Shown: positions 24,139 to 35,934, numbered from the stretch's first letter. The stretch: DNA of 64,000 bases from Bemisia tabaci (GCF_918797505.1 NC_092794.1:3444497-3508496), one strand, 5' to 3'. The notes: a model not told the origin generated them from the sequence alone. Made by a program: numbers and translations.

Positions 24139-27100
24139 TGAATACTAGGATTTTATTTTGGGACTTTTACCCAAGTTGCATTGAAACCCTCGCGAAATAT
24201 TCGTAGGAGATTGATCAGTGGGAGATATTTGTCGGTTGTATTGCATTTAAAATTAATTGTAGTACGTCTGAGAGTTTTGTAAAAGTGAGAATGTTTGTTT
24301 GTGTAAAATTAATTACTGGTCTGTTGACGTGTAATTCTTTTGTTTTTTCGTGAAGTTTTTTTAAAAACTTGATTCCTGATATCCGGGTGAACGAATTCGA
24401 TCAATAGAAATTATTTTGTATCATCGAGGGGAGATGAACGAAACAAATTAACAAGAGGTAATCCTCGGCAAAAATAACCTTCCAAGTTGCTCAGAACTTA
24501 TTCAAAAATCGGAAATGAGAAAATGGACGAAGGCCTGAAATTCAGCGACCAATCAGAGCGCGGCAACTTATTTGTATTAAAAGGATTGAGATGAAGATAA
24601 TTTCCCTATCTCGGTTTTCTGTTTTTCGAGTGTGATAACGAGAGACAGCCCCCATGCATTTCCGGAGAGGTGGAAAAAGCGGTAGCGCCTTCAATTTTTG
24701 AAAATGCAACGCGCACAACCGTTGAACACGAACAGTTGTATCATGGCGCCGTAATCAACTCTGTCTACTCTTTGTAAAGCGGGAAGCTCTACAATTTTGA
24801 CCGGCTGGTCCGCGAACCCATATGTAGAATTTTTCACAGGAAAAATATTTTGAAATTATGTTGCGATTTCCCCCCGATTTTTTGGCGATGAAATCGCTAG
24901 GATCATCAACATCTGAGCGATCATCCTCAATCTTGTCGCAATTTTATCTCTTCAAAATCGTGTTTGATGAAAATCGAAATTTTATTTCAATTTATCACAA
25001 TTTTCTGATCAATTATATCGCGATTTCATTGCAAATTAATGCGATGAAATCGCAATTCAGCGCAACTTTCTATCCGATGTTATTGCAATAAATCGACGTC
25101 TAAATAATTGTGATACATTCTACATCAAATTGCATTTTATCCTGATCACCGCTACTTGGGAATGAGGCAAAATAGTTACCTTGCGGGCGATTCCGCCGAT
25201 GGAGTGCAACATAGCGACGGTGCAAGTCGGCAATCACATAACTCGTTTGCGGTGTCTGAAAATCTCCGCAACTATGTTATTTTTTTAAAGGAGAACAAAT
25301 GGACATTATTCCTTGAAGTTTTTGCAGAATTTTCCTCGCACATAGAAGAAAAATCACGGAAGTTTTAAAGAATTACCGTTGAGTAGTTTTCCGTTTAAAA
25401 AATAAAGTATGACAGGAAGTCTGCGACGTCGCAAACCGAGTTATGTGATTGCCGACTTTCACCGTCGATAGGCAATATCATCGTAAGCTCTCCATGTCAG
25501 TCTATGGGTGCTAAGTTTATGAAACTTTCTACGGGCGTTTTCCTGAATTTTAATTTTTGTGGCAGGGTTACGATTATGGAAGGAGCAACAACCCATCGAG
25601 AGAAATGCTGGAGAAATGTCTCGCAGCTTTGGAAGGTGGATTGTTCTGCAGCTGTTTTTCTTCAGGCTTAGGAGCTACAAGTTCCATTGTGAATGCACTT
25701 TTAAATGCAGGCGATCATGTTATCTGCATAAAAAGTGTGTACGGTGGAAACTTCAGGTACTTTAGCGAAGTTGCGCCTAGGTCTGGTATTGAAATTTCCT
25801 TTGTCGACGTCTCAGACATGAATATTTTACTCGATACCCTCAAAAGCAACACAAAGGTAATTAGTCGACATAGTTCAACAGGGTGACAAATTCAATCAAA
25901 CGTCAAAGGAAACTCTTAGAAAAGTAGAGAATTTTTTCCAAGCCTGAAAAGTCCGGTAATCTTGAAATTTTTTCTTCCAGTCAAAAGATTGCATCCTTTC
26001 CATTTTAAGAGCTAAAACTTTTTATAAACACGAGAAAATTGACTTAAAAATGAAAAACTAGGGACAGTTCAAGAATGTTTTTCACAAAACTGCACTTATG
26101 CTTCTAATCCTACAAACCCCTCCACCCTTCATTACTCTTTTTTAAGTCTTTTTCAAATACGGAGGCACATAAGTACACGCAAGTCGTTTTTAGTTCTCTC
26201 CAGCGCTCCACGATATCATACCTATCTGCCATAGCCTCCTATCCTGCCTGAGTCAACTCATGTAATTTGAGCATTTTCCCGGAAATTTGGTCTTTCCTGA
26301 ATCTCACCCACCATGCAAGGGACCTGGAGGTATTTTATACCTCTCACCGTAGAGAGCCGCCTCCTTTGGGAATTTTTTAAAAAGTGGCCTTAATCCATGT
26401 TGAGGTTAATCCAAAGTAACAATTCAATGAAAATGTGGCGGGTTTTGCCCCTCCTGAGGTTAATATGAGTTAGTTCCAGGAGTACTTCATTACAAAAAAG
26501 CGCCATAGAATTGGAGATATTTAAGCAACACGAATTGACCAAGTAAAAGATTCCTGAAGCACCAAACACTCAACTCAAATAATGCCAGGCAGGGTCTCAA
26601 ACTTCTCAGAGGGCTGACATGTTAAGGCCTATTTTTGTGGTGAATGTTACATTTTAGGGGTGCAAAATTGAAAACAACGGGTCAGTTGTATTAGTCTTAT
26701 TGTTAGAGTTGGGTCCAGATTGTGCTATATTGTCCATCGAAAAACACATCATGTGACATTATCGACCGTGGTAGTGCATAACTATCTTGGTCTCCTCTAG
26801 CTAAGGCATCCATGCTTTAGATCGAGCAAGCAAGAAAAATGTGTGCATTAGTATCACTGATTGATGAAGTATAGAAGTGGAGGAAACCAATGACAAGCAC
26901 TATTAACATGTATTATTCATAACACATATATCCCTAATAGCAGAACCATAGAAGGAAAATATAAAGATTATGTACGAAAGTTAATTTTTTTTATAAAACG
27001 CATGCATACGAAAGTGTTAAAAGTGAACATTTTTATGTAACCATTATAAAAAAGTCATAATTTTCGTGAGCTTTTCGCAAAAATATTAAAAAATCTTATG

Positions 27101-30100
27101 ACTCGCGAAAAGCTCACAAAAATGATGACTTTTTTATACATGATAGTTACATAAAAATGTTCACTTTTAACACTTTCGTATGCATGCGTTATATAAAAAA
27201 AATTGTCCATAAAAAATTACCTTATCTAGCTTTCGTCATTTTTTATATTACGGTCAGGTCTGAACTTTGATTTTTTTTCATATAAGCGTTACACGTTTTT
27301 TATATAAAACTACCATTTAGATAACAGATATGTTTTTTTAAATATTTTTTTTTAGAAAAACACAAATTTGTTCTGCCACTAGGGATGTGCACGAAAAAGA
27401 TCTTGTGATGTCACTTTGAGTCTATCTTTCCCTTTAGGTAATCAATTTTTGTTCCATATCCACAGCTTCTATGGTTAGAGAATCCAACAAATCCCATGAT
27501 GGACGTGGTAGATGTTCCTACAATTTCGAAAGTTGTAAAGGATCGGAATGAAAAAATCATCATTGTGGTGGACAATACGTTTCAAACATCATTCTTTCAG
27601 GTAACCGTCATCAATTTTCATTTTACTTTCGTGCAACAAGTTCACAATAGCACTTTTAGACGGAGGGTATAGATTCGATCGACATGAATCGATCAAAATC
27701 TAAAGACGTGAACCGATCGACGTGATTCGATCGACTAAACTGTGATTCGATCGACAAAGCTGTGAATCGATCACCGACAAATCCGTGAGTCGGTCGAATC
27801 GGCGCGATGGAGGATGGAGATCAAGGATTATGAAAATGATGGACAAATGCACAGCAAAACAGGATACAAATCTATGTACTCCTAAGTCGAGAAATTGCCT
27901 ACCTATGCACAGTGAAGGCGATTTTGTGCGCATATTGGGGACGCCACCACGCCAACATAGTAAGCAGAGACATCCGTTCGAAGTTAGAATTCGAAGTAGT
28001 TATTATACCTAAATAAATATAATCATAAATATCATAAATATAATCATAAAAAAATCATATCTGCACGTGCTCATCAACTTGTGACGGAACAGGGCACATT
28101 CAAATATGAGAGCACTCCATCCACGGGGACCCAAGTCAGTGCGTCCAACAGTCGATTAATCTTATCATTTTAATTGAATTTAGATGATAAAAAGAGATAT
28201 ATCTAGATGATTTGCGTTCAACGGACATTTGTCAGTAAAGTATCCATTTCACTCCCCCCCCCCCCCCAATTAAATTTTGATTCTTCCAACGCTACCTCGG
28301 ATTTTTTGCCCACTGAGCATCGACTTAGTTAGTTAGACTTAGTTAGATCAAGGATGATTTTTTATATTTTATTTCGACATTTCCGTAATACTCATATTTG
28401 AACCAAGTTTATGCACAATACACAGTTTTTTGTTTTGTTTTGTTTTTTTCTGTTTCACGTGGAGGAGGTTAAGGGGAATCAGTCGGCTAACAATACCCAA
28501 TTCGGGATCAAGTGTGCCTTACTTTTGTCTATTACTGAGTCTTTATGACAACAGGTTATCTTTAATTTTACAAGGTTTCTAATAAAGAGAGAAAAAAGTA
28601 AAAGAACAAGAGGAGGAGAAGGAGTGACCGAAGAGGAAGAGGTACACAGATTCTAGGGAAACGACGTTGTCTTTTTTTTGTGCGTGACCACCATTGGACC
28701 TCCTTCGTGAAACACTTCCACCCAGCCCCTTCTTTGTGTAGTGATCAAATTGTTATTTGAAAACTTTCAGAGGCCTTTGGAACTGGGAGCGGATATTTCT
28801 GTTCATTCTCTAACAAAATATTTAAATGGTCACTCGGATGTGGTTATGGGTGCAACTATAACAAACAATGGAACAATTAATAGCAGAATTCAGTTCGTTC
28901 AAAATGGTAAGTTTCCTATCTGAGTATGGACGGTTACTTTTTATCTAAGATGATTATCAACTGGAAGTGAGCAAATATCAAAAGCTTTCGGTGCTGATTT
29001 TTGAAAAACTCAACTCAATTAATGGGAAAATATCTTCCCAAAACAAGGAAAAGAAGAAGAAGGAAGTTGGTCAACCAGCTTGAGAAAGCACAGAGTCATG
29101 TAAGAAGGAAGCTAGGCTGATAAATGTGGAGGTAATAATCTAACAATTCCTCAACCAGAGATCAGAGGTTTCAGACTTTTGTAAATGAGCAACTCCAAGA
29201 AATTAGAAGCGAGATGTTTAAGCATGTTTTGAAATCATTAATTGTTGGGTGTGATTGATACAAAGGCTGTCCCAAGAGTACTGCCCCTTTACCCTCATAA
29301 TGCGATAGAAAGCAGCTACCTATGAAGATGCAGTTTGTGTGAGGTTTTAGTCCTAGTAATTTTGTATCAAACAAGACCAAAATGAGCCCTGTAACTCAAA
29401 ATTTGACCGAGATACTGCATTTTGAAAATGTCGTGGCCAGGTTGACTCCTCCAGGATTTTCAGCAAGTTTCACGAGATTAGTAGTTTAAAAATGATTAAC
29501 AAAAAGATAAGTTTACAGATCTTAGACAAGTACCCTATACTTGTCCTGAGAAATGCACCAATAGGTTGAGTTCAATTTTTTAAAGGCAGAAACTATTAAT
29601 TCGTTCTCATGTTTTTAAAGTTAAGTATTGGTGACTTTGAGAATTTGAGCACAATCTATAGAACAACTGGTTTTATCTTTGTCCTCCAGCAAAAAAGAAA
29701 GGGGGGGGGGAGGTGGATCCACCGCTTGGGGAGAGCACCATACAGATTTTCCAGCAAGTTTCTTAGACTATCCAAAATTGAAACCAAAACTATGTAGTCT
29801 CCAGGTTCTCAACCTCATTCAACAAATCAATACACGATTTTGGGTTTGAGGCTTTCAATTTGTTTCAAAATATTCTACCTACAGAGTTTTTAATTCAATT
29901 TTTGTAATTTTTCAGCATGCGGAGCTGTGCCCTCTCCATTTGATTGCTTTCTAGTCACCCGAAGTTTAAAGACCCTTCAGGTCAGAATGCGCGAACATAT
30001 GACGAACGGACTGGCCGTAGGACAATTCCTTGAAACGCATCCAATGGTTATTAAAGTACTGCATCCAGGTACATCATGCCTCGACAGAATATCGACGGTG

Positions 30101-33100
30101 AAACTACCAAACTACGAATCTCGTTTGCGGTGTTTAAAAATCTACGCACACATTTTATTTTTTTGAAGTAGACCAAATCAATATCATTCCTTGAAATTTT
30201 CACGGAATTTTCTCCGCACAAAGAGGAAAAATCACAGAAATTTTCAAGACTGGATGTTAAGTAGTTTTTCATTTAAAAAATAAAGTATGACAGGAAGTCT
30301 GCGACGTCGCAAACCGAGATACGTGGTTTGGTAGTTTCACCGTCGATATCCTCTGAATTAAGTATACTTTCATTGATACGTGAGATACGTGTTATAGGAA
30401 TTAACTCCGAGATACGTGTTTTGATTTCTACGCTTTTAGGTGACCTCTAGATTTTTTTCGACTGAAATATTTTGATAGCAGATAAAAGGCATCTACTGCA
30501 CTTCATTTCTGCAATTAACTCACAACCGCCAAAAATCGAGATGCACGGGGTTGCTACCGTTACAAACCGTAAAAGCCCATGATCAGTTACCATGCATCCT
30601 TATAAGGTGATTCGTCAAGCATAAGTGACGTGGTCGAACTGGCATGCGATATATCACATCGATTAGGTCAAAATCTCGAATCAAAAATACAGAAATCGAT
30701 TTCTGTATCGAATGCGAGGTTTTTTCCAAACACTATTCCGCATTCATTTCTCTGAATTTTGCCGATTTTTGGGTTTAAATTGATACGTTAGGCTTATGCG
30801 CAGGGGCTATCGTCCCCCTTTTTTTTTATTAAAAATTCAAAAGCTGCCGAGAATTTTGACCTAATCGATGCGATAAATCGCATCTCAGTTTGACCGCGTC
30901 ACTCTAGCTTGACGAATCACCTTAAGCGAGAACCGTTTTCTCCTCTTACAAGAAGATTCTGCAAACATTTCCAGAAACAAGACTCTCTTGTTCTTCACTA
31001 AAGAGGAAAAAAAGTCATAACACCACAAACAATTCACACATTTTTTTAGTTTGAATTTTCAGAAACTCCCAAATTATGTTAGAAATATAATTATCAAATA
31101 CATTTGGAGCAGAAATATATTCATGTCTCGCGGAACATTGATGGGCTTAGAGAACAAGGCGCACAATTGCAGTTTTTGAAAAAATTGAGATATTAATCAT
31201 TCAAGTGATACTGATCTTGGTGCATATATTGTAAGAAATTCGGTCCCAAATTCTAATTTTTAAGCATCAAAAAGTCAGGAGGAACTTTCTTTTCGCCATA
31301 AGGATTCGTGTAATTTCGAAACTTGAAACACGCATTCATGGAAATAGGAAAATCTGCACTTATGTACCTTTGTCCTCCAAGCCCCTCATAATTTGCCATA
31401 GAAATATTCAAGGAATATTACTTTAAGAGCAATATGTGGTTTTATTATTGTTGCTAAAATAATTCTTACTGTGTAGGTTTACCCTCTCATCCGGATCACG
31501 CTCTTGCCCTAAGACAGTGGAGTGGATGTAGTGGGATGTTATCATTCTACATCCGAGGTTCTTTTGAGCAGAGTAAAGTCTTCTTCTCATCTTTAAAACT
31601 TTTTTCACTTGCGATCAGTCTCGGTGGTTACGAAAGTTTAGTTGATCTTCCGTAAGTTACATCGTATAGGTATAGTACTGTCACGCTAAGGAAGAACGCC
31701 GTATGAACATTCGAGAGTTGCCAAAATTCCCTTGATAAAACATGTATTTTTGACGACAATAATGCAAGTTTTTCTTTGAAATCTTCAGATATTCTAGGTC
31801 AAATTGCGTACGAAATTGTTGAAAAGAATATTCACACTTTTCTTAGTAAATTCGGTTTTTATCGAAGGAAACTTGGCAGCGCCTGAAGGCTTATACGGTG
31901 TTCTTCTTTAGCATGGCAGAGTAGTAGTATAGTGGTTCTGTAAATTATATCAAGTAGCGGTGATCGTGATAAGTTGCGATTTGATCGGAAAATGTATCGC
32001 GATTTTATCGACGTCAATTTATTGCGATATTATGTGATAAAAAATTGCGAGAAATTGCGATTTTATCCCATACATTTTCAATAAAATCGCGATTTTGTCT
32101 ACGGCGCAATAAATATCACCGATAAAAAAATCGCGATAAATCGAAATAAAATTTCGATTTTGGCTTGAAAAACGACTTAACGCCACTGTTAAAAAAACTT
32201 CCACGATTTATATTCTCTGTGCCTGTGCGAGAAAAATTCTGACAAATCTTTGAGGAATAATGTTGCTTTGTTATGAAGGAGATAAAACAGGAGCGGAGAT
32301 TTTTAATCACCGCAAATGAACATATTTCTATCAAACGGAACTATGTGCATTATGACGAGAGCCCTGTAACACATATATTCTTATGGGTCTCGGGGCTCAT
32401 GGCTTAATGCACATAGTTCCGTTTGGCAGAAATACGTCCAAATTAAATACTTGGTTTAGGAGCTTTACCGTCACTTTAGTGCAAGTTCAGTGGCGTGGCG
32501 TGAATTGCGATGTATCGATTGTTTTGCCATTAAAACCAATGGTAAAGAATCGATTATTAAGGTGTTCGCTGCGAACACCCTGTTTATCGATCCTTTTCCA
32601 TAGGTTTAAATGACCAATCAATCGACATGTCGCAAAGCGCGCCACGCCACTGTGCAAGTTGTATGAAACTAGTTTTTACTTGCTCGATCATTCATCAGAG
32701 AGCAAAAGTCTGCATTTGAGGGGATTGGAGGACCAAGGTTCATAAGAGCAGTTTCTGCTATTTTAAGAAATACGTGTTTCAAAATTACACGGAGCCTATA
32801 TGGCGGAAAGGGAGTTTAAACTCACTTTTTGATGTTTAAAAATTGGAATTTTGGAGCGAATTTTTCACAGAATAAATGCGTTCACACTAGTTTTACTTCA
32901 AATCATAAATATTTCAATTGTTCAAAAACTGCATTTATGCGCCTTGTCCACTGATAGAAAAAAAATCTGGTCTCTTACCAACAAGGGAAAGTAATTGATT
33001 GATAGCAGAGCATCTATCAGTCTAAATACAGGACAGTTATACAGAAACCTAGAGCATCGCAGGCAGTAAATATTTCTACATACAAGTTAGTCGCTTTTAT

Positions 33101-33490
33101 AGCGCTCTTTGACGCTCTGCGACGCCCAGCCGCCAGAGCCTCCTATCCTATCAAGGCCCTTTAGGGAGATGCTTGAGGGGGTCCCTCCTCCTCGGAGGCG
33201 AAGGGGACGTCCAGTGGAAGGGTGGCAATAGGTGGGGTTAGAGGAAATGAAGGAGTGCCAACAGCCTAAAAGGCTTTTGGAGGAAGTAAATATTTCTTTG
33301 TTTGTTTTTTTCATGGCCCTCAAGAGCTCGAATGACGCATGCAGCAATGCCTCTGGATGAACAACTTGCCGTTGGTATCACAGACACTCTCATTCGTTTA
33401 TCCGTCGGTCTCGAAAATGTCAACGATTTGATTGAGGACCTGAAACAAGCTCTTAATGAAGCTGCAGTGACTTTGGAGAATAAAAAGTAG
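23321..33490 (+). CDS. CTH: Cystathionine gamma-lyase (CTH), split gene
   Basis: PLP-dependent cytosolic enzyme of transsulfuration that cleaves cystathionine to cysteine, 2-oxobutyrate and ammonia, with H2S production as a side activity in the family. Exons 23321-23482, 25566-25856, 27466-27600, 28771-28906, 29916-30068, 31477-31651 and 33325-33490 join in phase to 405 codons plus stop, exactly the human length. PLP-site residues are seen at Tyr58/Arg60 (YGRSNNPSR), Tyr113 (SVYGG), Asp187 (VVDNTF), Lys212 ([11 protein letters not shown]) and Arg375 (DTLIRLSVG). Odd: human Glu59 is Asp57 here, human Glu339 is Ile339, and Cys307 of the CxxC pair is Trp. The ATG follows an in-frame TGA, fixing the start. 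A cystathionine beta-lyase or methionine gamma-lyase-like activity cannot be excluded. Confidence 0.95.
23693..23957. mobile_element. MITE family I, copy in CTH intron 1
   Basis: Inverted ends ATCGCGTTAAGCAGAAAGGA and TCTCTGCTAAACGCAGT, followed inward by AACCAAACCCAC and TGGCTTGGTTCC and by the TTGCCAAATTTAA pair. The sister copy at 33863-34126 has better preserved ends. Confidence 0.8.
24095..24136 (-). repeat. Poly-T tract of 42, probable retroposon tail
   Basis: An uninterrupted run of 42 T, read as a poly-A tail on the minus strand, followed by about 400 bp of sequence I do not recognise. No flanking duplication was found, so the insertion boundaries are open. Confidence 0.6.
24850..25155. 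repeat. Repeat family G (GCGATAAATCG-rich), copy 2
   Basis: Rich in alternating TTGCGATTT and GATGAAATCGC words, ending TATTGCAATAAATCGACGTC and ATCACCGCTACT. The same block in reverse begins AGTAGCGGTGATCGTGATAA at 31950. Confidence 0.7.
25213..25470. mobile_element. MITE family C, copy 1 (GTCGGCAATCACATAACTCG type)
   Basis: Outer ends CGACGGTGCAAGTCGGCAAT and ATTGCCGACTTTCACCGTCG are inverted repeats. The next inner block is ATCACATAACTCG on the left and its complement on the right. The interior (CCTTGAAGTTTTTGCAGAATTTTCC) is shared with four other copies. Ends about 100 bases before CTH exon 2. Confidence 0.9.
25566..25856 (+). CDS. CTH: CTH exon 2: PLP phosphate site and substrate loop
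   Basis: Follows TTTTTGTGGCAG. Encodes [51 protein letters not shown] and [11 protein letters not shown], ending SNTK at GTAATT in phase 0. Asp57 stands where human CTH has Glu59; Arg118 matches human Arg119. Confidence 0.97.
26984..27204. repeat. Inverted repeat with about 95-bp arms, CTH intron 2
   Basis: The arms run from TAAAACGCATGCATACGAAA to GTGAGCTTTTCGC and back, with a loop of about 26 bp. Near-perfect; a strong hairpin when transcribed with CTH. Confidence 0.85.
27466..27600 (+). CDS. CTH: CTH exon 3: PLP ring-binding aspartate
   Basis: A 45-codon exon between CATATCCACAG and GTAACC. Encodes [20 protein letters not shown] and [15 protein letters not shown]. Asp187 in VVDNTF is the residue that contacts the PLP pyridine nitrogen in this family. 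Too short to stand out as an open frame. Confidence 0.96.
27661..27790. repeat. Short ATTCGATCGAC repeats
   Basis: The word GATTCGATCGAC and close variants recur about five times at irregular 20-30 bp spacing, just after the exon 3 donor. No coding role is seen. Confidence 0.6.
27815..27965. repeat. Dispersed repeat J, copy in CTH intron 3
   Basis: Shares GATCAAGGATT, GGATACAAATC, TCCTAAGTCGAGAAATTGCC and AGTGAAGGCGA with 22195-22630 and 55265-55500. The frame across 27785-28012 is repeat sequence. Confidence 0.65.
28771..28906 (+). CDS. CTH: CTH exon 4: PLP lysine
   Basis: Follows AAACTTTCAG. Encodes [30 protein letters not shown] and SRIQFVQN, then one base of a split Ala codon at GTAAGT. 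Lys212 in [11 protein letters not shown] is the Schiff-base lysine, at the same number as in human CTH. Confidence 0.97.
29916..30068 (+). CDS. CTH: CTH exon 5
   Basis: Follows TAATTTTTCAG. Encodes [33 protein letters not shown] and KVLHP, matching the family block GAVPSPIDC...RGLKTLHVRM. Ends in a split Gly at GTACAT; a MITE begins 20 bases after this donor. Confidence 0.97.
30089..30349. mobile_element. MITE family C, copy 2 (ACTACCAAACCACG type)
   Basis: Ends ATATCGACGGTGAAACTACC and GGTAGTTTCACCGTCGATAT are perfect complements. The insertion lies 20 bp inside CTH intron 5. The interior (TCCTTGAAATTTTCACGG, AAATAAAGTATGACAGGAAG) is shared with the other copies. Confidence 0.9.
30604..30923. 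repeat. Foldback element family B, copy 2, CTH intron 5
   Basis: Ends AAGGTGATTCGTCAAGC and GCTTGACGAATCACCTT are exact complements. Inside, GCATGCGATATATC and GATGCGATAAATCGC match the family B core. Confidence 0.85.
31135..31395. mobile_element. MITE family F, copy 2, CTH intron 5
   Basis: Ends TGGGCTTAGAGAACAAGGCG and TTGTCCTCCAAGCCCCTC, with AATTGAGATATTAAT inside. Reverse orientation relative to the copy at 22886. Ends about 80 bp before CTH exon 6. Confidence 0.8.
31477..31651 (+). CDS. CTH: CTH exon 6: C-terminal domain with specificity residue
   Basis: Found by looking for the missing family block. After GTGTAG it reads [44 protein letters not shown] and VDL, ending in a split Pro (CC) at GTAAGT. 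Human has LAESLGG at this point; here Ile339 replaces Glu339, a residue known from engineering work to govern substrate choice. Trp307 replaces the first Cys of CxxC. Both splice junctions keep phase with exons 5 and 7, so the exon is real. Confidence 0.95.
31676..31923. mobile_element. MITE family A, copy 2, CTH intron 6
   Basis: Ends TACTGTCACGCTAAGGAAGA and TCTTCTTTAGCATGGCAGAG. Starts 24 bp after the exon 6 donor. The inner blocks GAACGCCGTATGAACATTCG and GCAGCGCCTGAAGGC are shared with the family. Confidence 0.85.
31950..32180. repeat. Repeat family G, copy 3, reversed, CTH intron 6
   Basis: Starts AGTAGCGGTGATCGTGATAA and contains GCGATTTTATCGACGTCAAT, the complement of copies at 22310-22480 and 24850-25155. 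Confidence 0.7.
32314..32444. mobile_element. MITE family H, short copy, CTH intron 6
   Basis: A 130-bp palindrome: TTCTATCAAACGGAACTATG and CATAGTTCCGTTTGGCAGAA, with GAGCCCTG and the GGGCTC pair near the centre. Very similar to 61338-61464. Confidence 0.85.
32485..32650. mobile_element. Palindromic element family K, copy 1, CTH intron 6
   Basis: Ends AGTGGCGTGGCGTGAATTGC and GCGCGCCACGCCACT are inverted. The centre is a compact hairpin, GTGTTCGCTGCGAACAC. Relatives are at 35935-36092 (full), 33725-33815 (partial) and 60281-60664 (interrupted). Confidence 0.85.
32715..32960. mobile_element. MITE family F, copy 3, CTH intron 6
   Basis: Starts TTGAGGGGATTGGAGGACCA and ends ATTTATGCGCCTTGTCC; the last bases of the right end are missing. 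The inner block AAATTGGAATTTTGGAGC is present. Confidence 0.75.
33325..33490 (+). CDS. CTH: CTH exon 7: C-terminus and stop
   Basis: The acceptor CCTCAAG at 33324 supplies the third base of the split Pro, giving PARMTHAAM (human PAIMTHAS). Continues [15 protein letters not shown] and [12 protein letters not shown], and stops with TAG at 33488. Arg375 binds the substrate carboxylate in the family. The first AATAAA seen downstream is at 34496, past a MITE. Confidence 0.95.
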
Positions 33491-33862
33491 AGAACCGTAT
33501 TTTTCAGAGGCACTTCATCACCTCGAGTTGTTTTTTTTTTCTATACGTGCGTACCTATTTGACTTGGAAAATTACACTTTTATACGCCAATTTGGTATAG
33601 TGTAGTTTGCAATTGATCATTATAATCAAACAGTTAATCAACCCACCTGCATTGCAAATAACATACCTAATTATGTTTCATACCATTGGGAAATGGGGAA
33701 ATTGTCCGGTTTGCCATCGTATCGGGACTCGAGGCGTGAATGATCGACTGTCGATATTCCCTCATTTGAAGCTATGGCAAGGAATCGATTCGTTGCGAAC
33801 ACCCTGCTCATCGATCTTTGATTACGCATATATTGTTCGGATGCCATTAGTCTATTAGACTA

Positions 33863-34126
33863 CAATTGGACCGCGTTTAACAGAAAGGAACCAAGCCACA
33901 TCAGCTATTGCCAATTTTAACCGGGCAATTTAATTTTTTACGAGAAAACGTTTGTGCGGATCCCTTTGAAAATGTTAAGGAATTTGCTTCGTACTATGGA
34001 GAAAATTCACTGAAATTTGCACGAAAATCCGTACAACTGTTTTCATGTAAAAAATTTAATTAGCCGATTAAATTTGGCAATATCTGATGTGGCTTGGTTC
34101 CTTTCTGTTTAACGCGGTCCAATTAG
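33863..34126. mobile_element. MITE family I, copy 2, CTH 3' flank
   Basis: Ends AATTGGACCGCGTTTAACAG and CTGTTTAACGCGGTCCAATT are perfect complements, then GGAACCAAGCCACATCAG and its complement. About 264 bp, non-coding. Confidence 0.9.
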
Positions 34127-35934
34127 ACTATTAATATTTTTCTCACTATCTCAAGATCGTGTAGACAATACATACACAAAACTTAAAAAATGACGAAAAT
34201 GGTGTAATGCGACATCATTTTCGGTTTTATCAAGCCCGTGACCTTGAGATATTAACCAAGATATTGATAAGTGACCACGGTTATATTGGTCAGCATAGTT
34301 GAAAGAATATGGAAACGGACCGCCTCCGCTACAGCGATGCATTGTGGGGGAACACTTGTGAGGCTCTCGTACACTGTCAATCACGGACAAACTGACGTGT
34401 CATCGATGACCCGAAATCACACCAATGGCCAATCCAGTGGGCTTCAACTGTCATCGATGCGACATCTGAGTTTGTTCGTATTGTAAACATATGGTAATAA
34501 AATCAAGCTTCCCACATCCATTTAAAGACGGACGTCGGTGGCCGTGGACGTTCACTTGGACTTGGAGTAAATACTTTAAATATATAATGAATCAAATTGC
34601 ATACTCAACCAGATGCAGGAGCTTAGAATGATTGCGATGATCGGCAGCCGAGTAGCTGAAGTAAGGGCTGCGTCAGAAGTCCGCTACTACCTCGGTACAT
34701 TATAGTTTCGCATCCTGAAGTCGGGACTGCATACCCGACAAAATGAAGGAACTTTTAGAGATTGTAGTGATCTCCTGCGGAATTTGTGGAAAAGCCGTTA
34801 GTTTTATCGCGAAAAATAGGCAAATATGGTGCTTTTAATACCATAAGTAAACAAACCGAATCGTGACTTCTAACAATCGTTGAAGTCCTTCCCAGGCAGA
34901 TTTAAATAAATAATAGAAAACTATCTAACAAAAAATGTAATTATCTTACTCCAAAAAAAAAAAAACCCAAAAAATAAGAGTCAATTTTAGGTTCTCATGA
35001 CATTATCGCGTTCCAAGAAAGTCACGAATTCCATGGAGAGATAGGGCATGTAAAGATACACCTTGAGTTTTGTTCGTGAGATGGTTGGCGTACATTTTCT
35101 AAAGACTATCAACCACCAGGAACATTTATTTACCTACGGTTGTAAAGGGCTTAATGACAGACTACCATTCATGGACCTGTGGACAAGTGGTACATATTTC
35201 CTGTACTAAAAATATATGAATGGCCAAACTTTCCCTTTACAGGCACTAGTCAAATTGAGGTGAATCGAATTGGGTGTTGAGTATTCAATGCTAGGTCGAA
35301 AGGCCCCTACACGCAAGCCTACTAAGTAGCGAGCCACGAAGCTAAGTGCGAAGCTACAAAGATTCTGATTAAAGTATTTGTAGATCTAGGAGCAACTATA
35401 CGCCATATAAATTCTCATAGGTAAAAGGTATCGGTATGATCATTCATCACTAACGCTTTTTCGAACGTGTATAACTTTGGAGACGTAAACGCAGAGTAAG
35501 AAAAGTAGATGAATGCGTAAGAACATCTTTGGCAATCTATACCTGGCACGAATGGTAGCATGGGACACTGAAAAACCCTTCAACAGATCTGCTCTATTAA
35601 GCCTTGCCCAACGACCCCCCGCGCCAAGAACCCCTCTTCCCCCTCTTGCCGCTGCAACGAAAATTATTTAAATAATTTTACAATTTCATGCAATGAAATA
35701 ATATTGCTATTACATACTTTTTCACCGGATAATCTAATTGTTTAATGCCTTCATTCCAAATTTTTAAGGACTTAGGTACCCTAAATTATGAAGAGCACTC
35801 ACAAAATTTTATGTCTCAGTGTTGCTTAGCTTTCTGTTTGAAACAAAATGTGAAAATTAGGACACTTCTGATAAGCGATCGACAGAAATATAAAATTTTC
35901 TTCGCGGTAGGAACCATCATATTCCATGCAGTGG
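34127..35934. other. Spacer without recognised gene
   Basis: No convincing coding frame and no strong repeat seen. An A-rich run occurs near 34955. The overlapping opposite-strand frames at 34151-34486 are shadows. Confidence 0.45.

Noticed and set aside
31423..31608. Minus-strand 61-codon frame
   Set aside because: Shadow of the genuine CTH exon 6 on the plus strand.
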